A stretch of 64,000 nt of DNA from Salinisphaera shabanensis E1L3A (GTDB taxonomy: Bacteria > Pseudomonadota > Gammaproteobacteria > Nevskiales > Salinisphaeraceae). The notes beneath the pieces were generated by a model, which saw nothing but the letters and a program-made list of their open reading frames with translations, did not search any database and had not been told where the DNA came from. Positions within the stretch are counted from its first letter, which is position 1, and every line of letters starts with the position of its first letter. The translations under genes and the position numbers were made by a program. The DNA is taken from NCBI RefSeq assembly GCF_000215955.2, contig NZ_AFNV02000003.1, positions 241,475 to 305,474 on the forward strand. Direction: 5' to 3'. This document shows positions 28,988-38,359 of the stretch, piece by piece.

Positions 28988-29869
28988 CTAGTCGAGCTTG
29001 TCGCGGTCGGCGGCCTGTTCCTTGTCGGCAGGCGGATCCTCTTCTTCGTATTTGTCCAGATGGCCGCCACAGAATTTGCAGTAGTGCGCATCAATCTCGT
29101 GGCCGCTGCGTTCGCAATGCGGGCACTGGCGCAGTTGCCGTTCGTTGGAGATCTCGTTGGTCAGTTCGGCGGTGATGATGCCGCCGGTAACGGCCAGCAA
29201 CGCGTAGCCAAGCATGATGGCAATGCCGGCAATGGCCTGGCCGGCCGGTGTCGCCGGGGCGATATCGCCGTAACCGACGGTCGTGATCGTGACCACCGCC
29301 CAATACATGCTGCGAGGGATGCTGGTGAAGCCGTGGGTCGGACCTTCGACGACATACATCAGCGCGCCGAGGATGACCGTGACCAGCGCGAGCACACCCA
29401 GAAAAATCTGCATTTTGCGCTGGGCATGACGCAGTGACCGGGTGAGTACATTCGCATCGTTGGCATAACGCACGAGTTTGAGCACGCGAAAGATACGCAT
29501 GACACGCAGCGCGCGTACGGCCACGAAATAATGCGCGGAAGGCAGTATCAGTGCCAGATACAACGGCAGCACCGACAACAAATCGATAATGCCGTAGAAA
29601 CTGCGGATATACGCCCAGCGTCTGCGCGCGGCATAGATTCGCACTGCGTATTCGATGCTGAACAAGATGGTGAACAGCCATTCCAGTGCGTGTAATACCG
29701 GCCCGAACCGGGATTCGATCGCTGCGACCGATACCAGCATCAGATTGACCACACTCGCCACGATAACTACGAGGAGCGCAATGTCGAACGCGCGCCCCGG
29801 GCGTGTGTCGGTGCCGAATATGATCTCGCGCAGACGTGTGCGCAGATTCGCCGTGGACGATTCGCTCAT
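28988..29869 (-). CDS. Kv-type voltage-gated potassium channel with C-terminal zinc ribbon
   Basis: A 293-residue six-helix channel. The S4-like helix RALRVMRIFRVLKLVRY has regularly spaced Arg/Lys, and the pore filter is TITTVGYGDIAP near residue 195 followed by S6 (GQAIAGIAIMLGYALLAVTGGII). After S6 comes a compact cytoplasmic zinc-ribbon motif, CPHCERSGHEIDAHYCKFCGG, and an acidic tail. In bacteria such ribbons are usually structural or regulatory. The region after its stop (28816-28987) holds no gene I trust. Confidence 0.9.
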   Translation of the reverse strand: MSESSTANLRTRLREIIFGTDTRPGRAFDIALLVVIVASVVNLMLVSVAAIESRFGPVLHALEWLFTILFSIEYAVRIYAARRRWAYIRSFYGIIDLLSVLPLYLALILPSAHYFVAVRALRVMRIFRVLKLVRYANDANVLTRSLRHAQRKMQIFLGVLALVTVILGALMYVVEGPTHGFTSIPRSMYWAVVTITTVGYGDIAPATPAGQAIAGIAIMLGYALLAVTGGIITAELTNEISNERQLRQCPHCERSGHEIDAHYCKFCGGHLDKYEEEDPPADKEQAADRDKLD

Positions 29870-29894
29870 GCCTGGACAACCGCCGGATGCCGGC

Positions 29895-30446
29895 TCAATA
29901 GGTCTGAGTGACCAGGCGACGCGACTGCCAGTAATGGCTGCGCCAGTAGATGTTGTCCAGTCGCGACATGGTCACGCCCTGGCTGGTCGATGCGTGCATG
30001 AAGCGTCCGGCGCCAACATAGATGCCGACATGCCGGCTGCTGTAGCCGGTCTTGAAGAACACCAGATCGCCCGGTGAGAGATCGCCGTGCGATATCGGCT
30101 GGCCCAGCTGAGCCTGTGCGCTGGTGGTGCGCGGCAGGTTCAGTGATTCCAGCTCGCTCATCGTACGGGCGACAAAGGCAGAACAGTCGATACCGTTGCG
30201 ATCGATGCCGCCATAGCGATAGGGCACGCCGCGCCATTGATGGTAGTAGTCGTAAAGGGCATCGACCATCGCACCATGATCGGCATGGCGGCTCGTACTC
30301 ACGCCCGAATACGGGGACTGGGCAGGGTAGTTCGGCTGGCTCGCGCAACCGCCGAGCACGACCGCCGTGACCAGCATCAGTGCCAGCGGCCATGGCCGGG
30401 ATAGGTGCACCTGCCTACGCCATTGCGACATAATCGCCTGCGCCAT
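29895..30446 (-). CDS. NlpC/P60 peptidoglycan endopeptidase lipoprotein (C40)
   Basis: A 183-residue lipoprotein peptidase likely cutting peptide stems of peptidoglycan. The signal ends in a lipobox (VVLGGCASQ). The catalytic Cys lies in GIDCSAFVARTM and the catalytic His in SSRHVGIYVGAGRFMHAS, as in Spr/MepS and NlpC. Several in-frame starts exist (ATG at 30476, 30446 and 30431). I prefer 30446, which has an AGG about 9 bp upstream and a signal peptide of normal length. It is divergent from the ppx gene. Confidence 0.85.
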   Translation of the reverse strand: MAQAIMSQWRRQVHLSRPWPLALMLVTAVVLGGCASQPNYPAQSPYSGVSTSRHADHGAMVDALYDYYHQWRGVPYRYGGIDRNGIDCSAFVARTMSELESLNLPRTTSAQAQLGQPISHGDLSPGDLVFFKTGYSSRHVGIYVGAGRFMHASTSQGVTMSRLDNIYWRSHYWQSRRLVTQTY

Positions 30447-30521
30447 TTCTTTGTGCCTATGTTTGCCCGTGTTCATCGATTCCCTTATCGGCGCGCCGGC
30501 CGGCCCTCTTAAGATAGACAT

Positions 30522-32042
30522 ATGAACCGTAAGCGCGAAAAAGGCGGCACGAAAAGTGCGCCGCAGACGGTTGCGGCCGTCGATCTGGGGTCGAACAGTT
30601 TCCATATGATCGTGGTCCGCGACGATGGCGGCAAGCTGCATGTGGTCGATCGGCTCAAGGAATCGGTGTGTCTGGCGGGCGGTCTGTCCGCCGATCGCCA
30701 GCTTGACGGCGCGGCCGCGGACCGTGCGCTGGCGTGTCTCGAACGCTTTGGGCAGCGCCTGCAGGGGCTGGCGCCGGGCCATGTGCGCGCTGTCGGTACG
30801 AATACACTACGCCGCGCGCGCAATGCCGATGCGTTTCTGGCCGAAGCCAGCGCCGCGCTTGGCCATCCTGTGGAAGTGATTTATGGCGCTGAAGAAGCGC
30901 GCTTGATCTATGGCGGCGTCATTCAGGATCTCGGTAACGATCATCCCCGCCGGCTGGTGATCGATATCGGCGGCGGCTCGACCGAGCTGATCGTCGGTGA
31001 GTTGGCACGCCCGGAACTCGTGGAAAGTCTGTCCCTGGGCGCGGTTGTGCAGATGCAGCGTTTCTTTGCCAACGGCAAGATCACGCGTAAGGCCTGGCAG
31101 GCGGCGGTGACCGATGCACGCTTGACCGTCGAGCCCGTTGCGCGTGCCTATCGCCAGGCCGGCTGGGATCTGGCAATCGGCGCCTCAGGCAGCGTGAAAT
31201 CGATTTTGCGTGCTGCCGGCGCGAAGAAGACCGACGAAACCATCACGCCGGCCGACCTCAAGTCCCTGGCACGCGCGCTACTCAAGGCCGGCAAGGTAGA
31301 CAAGCTGGACCTGCCCGGGGTATCCGACGAGCGGCGCGCGATTTTCCCGGGTGGCCTGGCGGTGTTGACCGGTTTGTTCGAAAGCCTGGGGATCGAGGCG
31401 ATGCGCGTGTCGGACAAGGCGCTGCGCGAAGGCGTGGTGGCCGATCTGCTCGGACGTCTGCACGACCACGATGCGCGCGAGGACGGCGTGCTTGCGGCGA
31501 GTCGGCGTTACGATGTCGATCGCGGTCAGGCCGAGCGTGTCGCCGACACCGCGATCGATCTGCTCGGCGACTATGACGACGAGCGCGCGACGGGTATGGC
31601 GTCTCGGCTGCTGCGCTGGGCCGCGCTGCTGCACGAAATTGGCTTGGCGATTTCACACAAGGGCTATCACAAGCACGGCGAATATATTCTGCGCAACGCC
31701 GACCTGGAAGGGTTTTCGCGTAGCGACCAGGCCGTTCTGGCCACGCTCGTGCGTTTGCACCGTGGCCGTTTTCGCTCCGATCTGATCGATGCTTTGCCCG
31801 AAGATTGGCGCGGGCTGACTTACCGCTTGGCTTTGGTGTTGCGCCTGGCCGTGATTCTGCACCGGGGCCGTGATCCACAGATCGCGCCGCCGGCCTGGCT
31901 GGAGGTGGCGCAGGGCGAAATAAGCCTGTATTGCGACGCTGACTGGCTGGAAGAACGGCCGCTTACTCAGGCCGATCTGGCCCGGGAGGCAGAGTTGCTT
32001 GCGCGAGCGGATATTAAGCTGAAAACCTTGCCCGAGGCATAG
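30522..32042 (+). CDS. ppx: exopolyphosphatase / guanosine pentaphosphate phosphohydrolase (Ppx/GppA)
   Basis: A 506-residue enzyme of the ASKHA superfamily that trims inorganic polyphosphate or converts pppGpp to ppGpp. The phosphate-binding motifs are AAVDLGSNSFHMIVV at the N-terminus and VIDIGGGSTELIVG near residue 145. The C-terminal HD-like domain contains WAALLHEIGLAISHKGYHKHGEYIL. Length fits Ppx and GppA equally; the name is by family. Two alkaline phosphatases elsewhere in the window are consistent with an active phosphate economy, but nothing links them in regulation. Confidence 0.9.
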   Translation: MNRKREKGGTKSAPQTVAAVDLGSNSFHMIVVRDDGGKLHVVDRLKESVCLAGGLSADRQLDGAAADRALACLERFGQRLQGLAPGHVRAVGTNTLRRARNADAFLAEASAALGHPVEVIYGAEEARLIYGGVIQDLGNDHPRRLVIDIGGGSTELIVGELARPELVESLSLGAVVQMQRFFANGKITRKAWQAAVTDARLTVEPVARAYRQAGWDLAIGASGSVKSILRAAGAKKTDETITPADLKSLARALLKAGKVDKLDLPGVSDERRAIFPGGLAVLTGLFESLGIEAMRVSDKALREGVVADLLGRLHDHDAREDGVLAASRRYDVDRGQAERVADTAIDLLGDYDDERATGMASRLLRWAALLHEIGLAISHKGYHKHGEYILRNADLEGFSRSDQAVLATLVRLHRGRFRSDLIDALPEDWRGLTYRLALVLRLAVILHRGRDPQIAPPAWLEVAQGEISLYCDADWLEERPLTQADLAREAELLARADIKLKTLPEA

Positions 32043-32051
32043 CGCTCGGCC

Positions 32052-32077
32052 GGGTACGCGCTACGAGCGCAGTACCC
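32052..32077. terminator. inverted repeat between convergent ppx and GNAT genes
   Basis: GGGTAC plus GCGCT pairs with AGCGC plus GTACCC around a 3-nt loop, with one bulged A, giving 11 bp. It overlaps the last codons of the GNAT gene and has no T-tract. Possible bidirectional transcript end or mRNA stabiliser. Confidence 0.35.
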
Positions 32078-32540
32078 TGTGCATGCGGGCGTTGGCCAGC
32101 GCCACGCCGCGCACGGTTCGTGACTGGCGCTCGACGACTTGGAATCCGTAGCGGCTGAAAAACGCTTCGGCGGTCAGGCTGACGTCTGCGCTGAGCTCAC
32201 CCAGCTGCCAATGCCGGGCCTGGGTCTCGATCGCGGCCATCAACGCGTGGCCGATGCCTTGGCGCGGGTGATCGCCGCAGACGAAGAAATGGTCGATATA
32301 ACCGTTGCGCTGGAGGTCGGCATAGCCGACCGGCCGGCCGTAGCGCACGGCCACGAACGGCTGCAGCACACGGATGTGCTCGCGCCAGGCGTTCTCGTCC
32401 AGCGTACGCGGCGCCCACGCCTCGATCTGGCGCGGCGTATAGTCGCGCCGCGCGATCTGGTGGACGGCCGAATGAAAGATCTCGAACAGCGCGGGCTCGT
32501 CGCCTTCACGAAAGCGACGAACGCGGATCGGGTCTGTCAT
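32061..32540 (-). CDS. GNAT family N-acetyltransferase
   Basis: A 159-residue acetyltransferase. The acetyl-CoA loop is DHPRQGIGHALMAAIE (the RxxGxG/A motif), preceded by the strand YIDHFFVCG. The N-terminal FREGDEPALFEIFHSAVHQIARRDYTPRQIEAWAP resembles the YafP group of GNAT proteins. The acceptor substrate is unknown. It follows the prfC stop side by side on the minus strand, 22 bp downstream of it, and may be co-transcribed with prfC. Confidence 0.85.
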   Translation of the reverse strand: MTDPIRVRRFREGDEPALFEIFHSAVHQIARRDYTPRQIEAWAPRTLDENAWREHIRVLQPFVAVRYGRPVGYADLQRNGYIDHFFVCGDHPRQGIGHALMAAIETQARHWQLGELSADVSLTAEAFFSRYGFQVVERQSRTVRGVALANARMHRVLRS

Positions 32541-32562
32541 CGGCCGGCCGCGGTATGGCGAG

Positions 32563-34173
<1,611 letters not shown>

Positions 34174-34225
34174 CGATGGCTCCCGGTCGCTATAAAAGGC
34201 TGTATAAGCTGATAAAAGTATGTGT

Positions 34226-34249
34226 ATAGTGCAGCGCTATTCATAGTGC
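34226..34249. promoter_or_regulatory. palindrome with repeated ATAGTGC half-sites
   Basis: ATAGTGCAGCGCTAT (34226-34240) is an imperfect palindrome of ATAGTGC and ATAGCGC halves around one A. A third ATAGTGC follows at 34243-34249. It lies between divergent prfC and the RNA candidate, so it could bind a regulator of either. The factor is unknown. Confidence 0.35.
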
Positions 34250-34285
34250 TAAGAAATGCAATTATGAATGGCGATGCGCGTTGCC

Positions 34286-34291
34286 TATAAT
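34286..34291 (+). promoter_or_regulatory. -10 box (TATAAT) of the intergenic RNA candidate
   Basis: A perfect TATAAT followed by about 6-7 bases to the predicted RNA start near 34298. The -35 region is weak: TTATGA at 34262-34267 with 18-bp spacing is the best match, so an activator or an upstream element may be needed. Confidence 0.6.
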
Positions 34292-34297
34292 TCGTCT

Positions 34298-34486
34298 CGA
34301 AGCCGGCGGGGCGCAATACCTCGCCGCTCTTCGCAGAAACGGTGTTCCCCCTTCACCGGTTTTGCGCCAAAGCAACGTTCATCCTACCCGAGCGATAACG
34401 TTGCGATGGTGGCGCCGCTTCCCCCTGAGCGGCGTCGCTTTTCAAGGCCCGGATCGGCTGCCCTCCCGATTCGGGCCTTTCTTTTT
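34298..34486 (+). ncRNA. candidate small regulatory RNA with two C-rich hairpin loops
   Basis: A gene-free 322-bp interval between prfC and a membrane protein gene. After a perfect -10 box there are four stem-loops and a terminator. SL1 (34304-34326) has 8 bp with one G-U. SL2 (34332-34366) has about 12 bp with two single-base bulges and loop TTCCCCCTT. SL3 (34372-34404) pairs GCAACGTT with AACGTTGC. SL4 (34413-34434) has 7 bp and loop TCCCCCTG. A 14-bp terminator stem and T-tract end it. The two C-rich loops share TCCCCCT, able to pair with AGGGGGA Shine-Dalgarno sequences. I do not recognise it as 6S, SRP or tmRNA. Confidence 0.65.
34444..34486 (+). terminator. strong intrinsic terminator of the RNA candidate
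   Basis: A 14-bp stem (AAGGCCCGGATCGG against CCGATTCGGGCCTT, one G-U pair), 8-nt loop, then TTTCTTTTT with the first T's continuing the stem. It ends 10 bp before the stop of the convergent membrane protein gene. Confidence 0.85.
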
Positions 34487-34495
34487 GGGCCCTGT

Positions 34496-35249
34496 CTATG
34501 GATGTCGCGCAGCGCTTGTCGCTGCTGTCGATCGCTCGCTGCGGATACGCAACAGCACCGTGACGATATACAGGCCCAGAAATACAGCGAACATCAGTTC
34601 CTTGACTTCGCCGCCTTCGATATCAAAAGGGAAGGGGACGTCGTCCATGGCGGACTCGAATATTTTTTCGGGAATCGAAGCGAGCGGGGCGATCAGGCCG
34701 ATCGCGACACAGTCGAAGCCCGGCATCACCCAGTAGCCGAACGTGCCCCGGGCATAAAAGCGGCCGCGCAGACGCCTTATGATCGGTAGAATGCTGCCGC
34801 CGACCAGCATGGCCACGGCCAGCAGATTGCGCGGCAGTTGATCGAGCAATGAGCCGGCGAGCGAGTTGGAGTTGTGGAAATTAGTCTCGCCTTGATTGTT
34901 CAACGCTCGCCATTGTTCCGGCGTGGCCCAGCCAAACCAGTGCTGGCCCCAACTTGCCTCCTCGCCGCCAAAATACAGGCAGCCCAGGCTGAACAGCGCG
35001 AAAAAACAGGTCAGTGCGCGGTCGCCGCGGCGAAACGCCCAGGTCGTAGCGATCACCCCCCCCCACGAATGCCAGCGCCAGTACGCCGATCGTGCCGATC
35101 TCGGTCAGTCCCGATTCGTGGCGCAGCCACACGTCATACACCGGATCGCTCAAAACGGCGCGGGCCAGATAATGGCCGAGATATATCGCCAGCGGTATGC
35201 CCAGCCAGGCCCAGCGCGGCAAGACGGTATCGTTCGAATGGGTGGTCAT
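34496..35249 (-). pseudogene. multi-helix membrane protein, frameshifted at a G9 tract (possible phase-variable gene)
   Basis: Two overlapping minus-strand frames are halves of one protein. The first (from ATG 35249, MTTHSNDTVLPRW) reads to LALAFVGG and then leaves frame at a run of nine G (plus-strand C, 35056-35064). The second continues as VIATTWAFRRGD. With eight G the frame is continuous and gives about 250 residues. The protein has about five hydrophobic segments and the motif FGGEEASWGQHWFGWATPE then NNQGETNFHNSN, known from uncharacterised bacterial membrane proteins. The tract could be a phase-variation switch, a real mutation or a sequencing error. Confidence 0.7.
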
Positions 35250-35290
35250 GACAATGGTATCGGTTTGCAGGGCCGCCGGGCGGTCCGGAA

Positions 35291-35566
35291 TCAACGAACG
35301 GCGAACGGCTCGGGGGCAGTGTCCGACGATTCAATGTATTGGGTGTCGACGTGCTCGACCTTCGCTGACGGCGGGCCGTCCTGCAGCCAGTCGGCCAGCG
35401 CATTGAGCTTTTCGCCGCTTCCTGCCGCCTGTACTTCGACTCGTCCATCGGACAGGTTGCGAACCCAGCCAGCCAGGCCGAGCTCGTTGGCGCGTGTACG
35501 TGTGGCGTCTCTGAATCCCACGCCCTGTACGCGGCCGCTTACAAGGAATTGACGAGTGTTCTTCAT
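35291..35566 (-). CDS. acyP: acylphosphatase
   Basis: A 91-residue enzyme that hydrolyses acyl phosphates. The signature GRVQGVGFRDATRTRA (catalytic Arg in GVGFR) and the second pattern GWVRNLSDGRVEVQAAG (catalytic Asn) are both complete, and length matches the family. It lies 41 bp upstream of the frameshifted membrane gene on the same strand and may be co-transcribed with it. It is divergent from the unknown gene at 35626. Confidence 0.95.
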   Translation of the reverse strand: MKNTRQFLVSGRVQGVGFRDATRTRANELGLAGWVRNLSDGRVEVQAAGSGEKLNALADWLQDGPPSAKVEHVDTQYIESSDTAPEPFAVR

Positions 35567-35625
35567 GGCAATGTCCGTAATGCGTCATTATAGAGGTTCA
35601 ATATCTATTTGGCGCGCTTCGAACC

Positions 35626-36300
35626 ATGTTCAACCGCATTCGCCGGCGCGTGCGTCGTTTGATCGAACCGAACGCCGTTGCCGCCGCACCACGCGATACA
35701 ACCGTACAGCTGCGTCTGCCCAGCCCTTATGGCGGTGCGCCCTGGCTGACCGCGACGGTCGCGATCAGCAGTACGCCCCGAGGGCAGGGAGAGATGCTGC
35801 GTCTGCGCGCGCATGTCGATGGCGCGATGCGGCTGCCGCCGCCGGGGGCTGAGCGCGAGCGTCTCGCGCTGGATGCCGGCAGCAGACAGGGGCTGATCCG
35901 GCATGGGCGCAACGCAGCCGCCGTGGTTGCCCGCAACGTCATCGAACGTTTGCCGGCTCAGCCGTTGGAACAGTTGGCTGCTCGACGCTGGCGGACCTGG
36001 CTGGACGTGCAGTTGAGTACGGCGCCGCTGGATGGCGGGGCGCAGGCGCTGATGCCGGAACCGCTGCGCGGCATTTACGGCGACGGGTTGCCGCGTAGTG
36101 CAACCGGAGAGCCACGCATCGGCGTATGGTCCGGGCCGGCCGGGGGAAGCGCGGGCGGTATCGCCCAATTGGCGCTATTGCAACTTGACGAGCGGGATCT
36201 GGGGCGCAGCCGTCGCCCGGGTGAACGTTCGGCGTTCAATCTCAATGCCAGCGTCGCCCAGGTGGTCGAGCCTCTCAAAGGTGATGATCAGAGCGACTGA
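35626..36300 (+). CDS. hypothetical protein
   Basis: A 224-residue protein of unknown family. The N-terminus is strongly basic (MFNRIRRRVRRLIEP), followed by a beta-like segment (TTVQLRLPSPYGGAPWLTATVAIS) and Arg/Ala-rich helices. There is no signal peptide, membrane segment or enzyme motif that I recognise. It stands alone between acyP (divergent) and the cytochrome genes 90 bp downstream. Codon use matches the neighbours, and the open frame is far longer than chance shadows nearby, so I accept it as coding. Confidence 0.6.
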   Translation: MFNRIRRRVRRLIEPNAVAAAPRDTTVQLRLPSPYGGAPWLTATVAISSTPRGQGEMLRLRAHVDGAMRLPPPGAERERLALDAGSRQGLIRHGRNAAAVVARNVIERLPAQPLEQLAARRWRTWLDVQLSTAPLDGGAQALMPEPLRGIYGDGLPRSATGEPRIGVWSGPAGGSAGGIAQLALLQLDERDLGRSRRPGERSAFNLNASVAQVVEPLKGDDQSD

Positions 36301-36390
36301 GCGCTGTCGACCAATTGACTCGCGCGCGGTTTTACAAGAGCATATCGCTGCGCTGTGCTCCAAGACGCAGGCTGTTTTCGGGAGATTTCG

Positions 36391-36726
36391 ATGATTCAAA
36401 GTTGGCGTAAGGCCCTGGCGGCCTTGATTTGTTGCGCCTTCGTGTATGGCCCTGCGTTCGCCCAGGCCGAAGGTGGCGACGCTGCGGCTGGCAAGGAACG
36501 CTTCTACACCTGCGTGGGCTGTCACGGTATTCCCGAATACAGCAACGCCTACCCGACCTATCATGTGCCGAAGTTGGCCGGTCAGCATGCAACGTATGTC
36601 GAGTCTGCGCTCAAGGCCTATCGCAGTGGCGATCGCAAGCATTCCACCATGCATGCACAGGCGTCGAGCCTGAGTGATCAGGACATCAAGGACATTGCGG
36701 CGTATCTGTCGCAGATGAAGCCGTAA
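36391..36726 (+). CDS. small class I cytochrome c
   Basis: A 111-residue periplasmic monoheme cytochrome. A signal peptide (to about AFAQA) precedes the heme site CVGCH near residue 46, with a likely axial Met in the C-terminal half (STMHAQASSLSDQDIKDIAAYL). It resembles cytochrome c4/c5-type electron carriers to terminal oxidases. GGGAGA precedes the ATG by 6 bp, so I set the start there. The stop overlaps a possible ATG of the second cytochrome. Confidence 0.9.
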   Translation: MIQSWRKALAALICCAFVYGPAFAQAEGGDAAAGKERFYTCVGCHGIPEYSNAYPTYHVPKLAGQHATYVESALKAYRSGDRKHSTMHAQASSLSDQDIKDIAAYLSQMKP

Positions 36727-36743
36727 TGGCGGGGCGTAGAACG

Positions 36744-37106
36744 ATGAGGCATACAGTTTCACGCGGTTTGATCTGTCTGGCGCTGTGCGGTTTTGCCGGT
36801 GCGGTCGTTGCCCAGGAATATCATGGCAATGAAAAGCCCGCGGGCAACGACTGGGTATCGCAGACGACCCAGACCTGTGCCAGCTGCCACGGCAAGAACG
36901 GTGTATCGCAAACGGCAAACTTCCCGGTTATCGCTGGCCAGTACCAGGATTATCTCCTGCACAGTCTGAAAGCCTATCGCGATGGTGATCGCAAAAACGC
37001 GATCATGGGCGGACAAGTTCAGGGCATGAGTGATGCGCAGCTCAAGGCGCTGGCTCGCTATTACAGTGAGCAGGATAGTCCGCTGCATACGCCGATGGCC
37101 GACTAA
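36744..37106 (+). CDS. small class I cytochrome c
   Basis: A 120-residue periplasmic monoheme cytochrome with signal MRHTVSRGLICLALCGFAGAVVAQ, heme site CASCH, and an axial-Met candidate in IMGGQVQGMSDAQLKALARYY. Its fold and the phrase YxxYLxxSLKAYRDGDRKN mirror the preceding gene (ALKAYRSGDRKHS), so the pair is probably a tandem duplication resembling the two halves of a diheme c4. An in-frame ATG at 36726 overlaps the upstream stop; the ATG at 36744 gives a better signal peptide. Confidence 0.88.
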   Translation: MRHTVSRGLICLALCGFAGAVVAQEYHGNEKPAGNDWVSQTTQTCASCHGKNGVSQTANFPVIAGQYQDYLLHSLKAYRDGDRKNAIMGGQVQGMSDAQLKALARYYSEQDSPLHTPMAD

Positions 37107-37151
37107 TTTGAATCGCTGGGCGCTCGCGCGCCTCGCTTGGGGGAGTAATCG

Positions 37152-37334
37152 ATGTCGAATTTCGCGATCTACATGATTGGTATCGTCATTGTGGCCGGTG
37201 CGCTGGCTTACGGTGCCTATGCCTTGAGCGTGCCCCCGGTCTGGATCGGTGTGGGCGCGGCGGTGATCCTGGGCTTCGGGCTCATGGGCGCAGTCAAGAA
37301 AACCCGCGGGCCTTCCAACGGGCCGCGGCGCTAG
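37152..37334 (+). CDS. small two-helix membrane protein
   Basis: A 60-residue protein with two hydrophobic segments (about residues 4-26 and 29-48) and a basic tail (KKTRGPSNGPRR). GGGGGAG at 37139-37145 precedes the ATG by 7 bp. It follows the two cytochromes on the same strand after 45 bp, so it may belong to that operon, perhaps as a small accessory of the electron-transfer chain; that role is a guess. No family is recognised. Confidence 0.75.
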   Translation: MSNFAIYMIGIVIVAGALAYGAYALSVPPVWIGVGAAVILGFGLMGAVKKTRGPSNGPRR

Positions 37335-37408
37335 TACATCCGTCGGCGGCTGCGCGTCGCCCGGCCGGGCGCTAAAGAAGCGCCCCATCACGGCCGCCGA
37401 AGGCCGGA

Positions 37409-38239
37409 TTACGCCTCTGTATTGAATCCCAGCCGCGCCAGCAAGCCGTCGAATTCGTCGAGATCGTGAAAAGCGATCCGTAATTCGCCGCGCCGCCGCT
37501 CGGCGTCGTAGTCGATGGCGACCGCGTTGCCGACATGCTCGGCCAGCCGGGTTTCCAGCTCTCGCATCGTGTTATCCGGACCCGTGGCGTCGCGGGTGGG
37601 CGCCGCCTGGGTGGCCGCACGGCGTGCGGCCTGTTCGAGCTGGCGTACGCTCATGTGCTTTTTGGCCGCGTCGCGCGCGAGCGCAATCTGTTGCGCCTCG
37701 CTCAGCCCGGCCAGGATCTTGGCGTGTCCCAGGTTGAGTTCGCCGGCTTCGATATGACGCTGGACCGGAGCCGCGAGCTGGCGCAGGCGTAGATAATTGG
37801 TCACGTAGACCCGCGACTTTCCGATCTGGCGGGCGACGGCGTCGTGGGTGAGGCCGTGTTCGTCGCACAGGCGTGCCAGGCCATGGGCCGTATCCATCAC
37901 ACCCAGCGATTCACGCTGTAGATTCTCGATCAGCCCCAGCACCGCAGCCTGGGTGGCATCCAGATCGTTGCGCACGATCGCCGGCAGTTCGGTCAGGCCC
38001 GCGCGTTGGGCCGCACGCCAGCGGCGCTCCCCGGCCAGCAGCTGATAGCCCGACGCATGGTCGCCGCATACCACCACCGGCTGGATCACCCCGGCGCTGG
38101 CGATCGAGGTGGCGAGTTCGTCGATACGCTCGGATTCGAATGCCGTACGCGCCTGGCTCGTGCCGGGCCGGATCAGCTCGATACTGATTGATACCACGCG
38201 ACGGGCGTGGCTTTCGGCGGCGGGGGAAAAATCGGTCAT
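37409..38239 (-). CDS. parB: ParB/Spo0J-family protein without a ParA neighbour
   Basis: A 276-residue ParB. The CTP-binding N-domain has LAGERRWRAAQRAGL (about 68-82) and ENLQRESLGVMDTAHGL (about 105-121); a helix-turn-helix (THDAVARQIGKSRVYVTNYLRL, about 131-152) binds parS; the C-terminal dimer domain ends IAFHDLDEFDGLLARLGF. In most bacteria parB follows parA near oriC. Here its neighbours are a small membrane protein and an acyltransferase, and no parA is in the window. It may be the main ParB displaced from parA, or a second paralogue such as a Noc-like factor. No convincing parS was seen. Confidence 0.88.
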   Translation of the reverse strand: MTDFSPAAESHARRVVSISIELIRPGTSQARTAFESERIDELATSIASAGVIQPVVVCGDHASGYQLLAGERRWRAAQRAGLTELPAIVRNDLDATQAAVLGLIENLQRESLGVMDTAHGLARLCDEHGLTHDAVARQIGKSRVYVTNYLRLRQLAAPVQRHIEAGELNLGHAKILAGLSEAQQIALARDAAKKHMSVRQLEQAARRAATQAAPTRDATGPDNTMRELETRLAEHVGNAVAIDYDAERRRGELRIAFHDLDEFDGLLARLGFNTEA

Positions 38240-38359
38240 CGAAGCAGGCCTGAAACAGGCTCGGCACGGCTGATCTGCGTGCTAAGCTCAAAGCGTTGGC
38301 GCCAGTGTAAGACCAAAGACGCGTCGTTGATAAAGCGTCTGTTCGTGCGAGGAGTAAAC

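Noticed and set aside
34298..34486. The intergenic RNA as 6S RNA, SRP RNA or tmRNA
   Set aside because: There is no long closing stem with a central bubble, no SRP Alu/GGAA loop, and no tmRNA tRNA-like ends; separate hairpins with C-rich loops do not match these.
34268..34789. 173-codon plus-strand frame through the RNA candidate
   Set aside because: It is antisense to the membrane protein gene for half its length, and its composition is not protein-like.
36753..36768. Partial parS-like sequence (GTTTCACG) near the orphan ParB
   Set aside because: Only one half matches TGTTTCACGTGAAACA and it lies inside the signal-peptide codons of a cytochrome gene.
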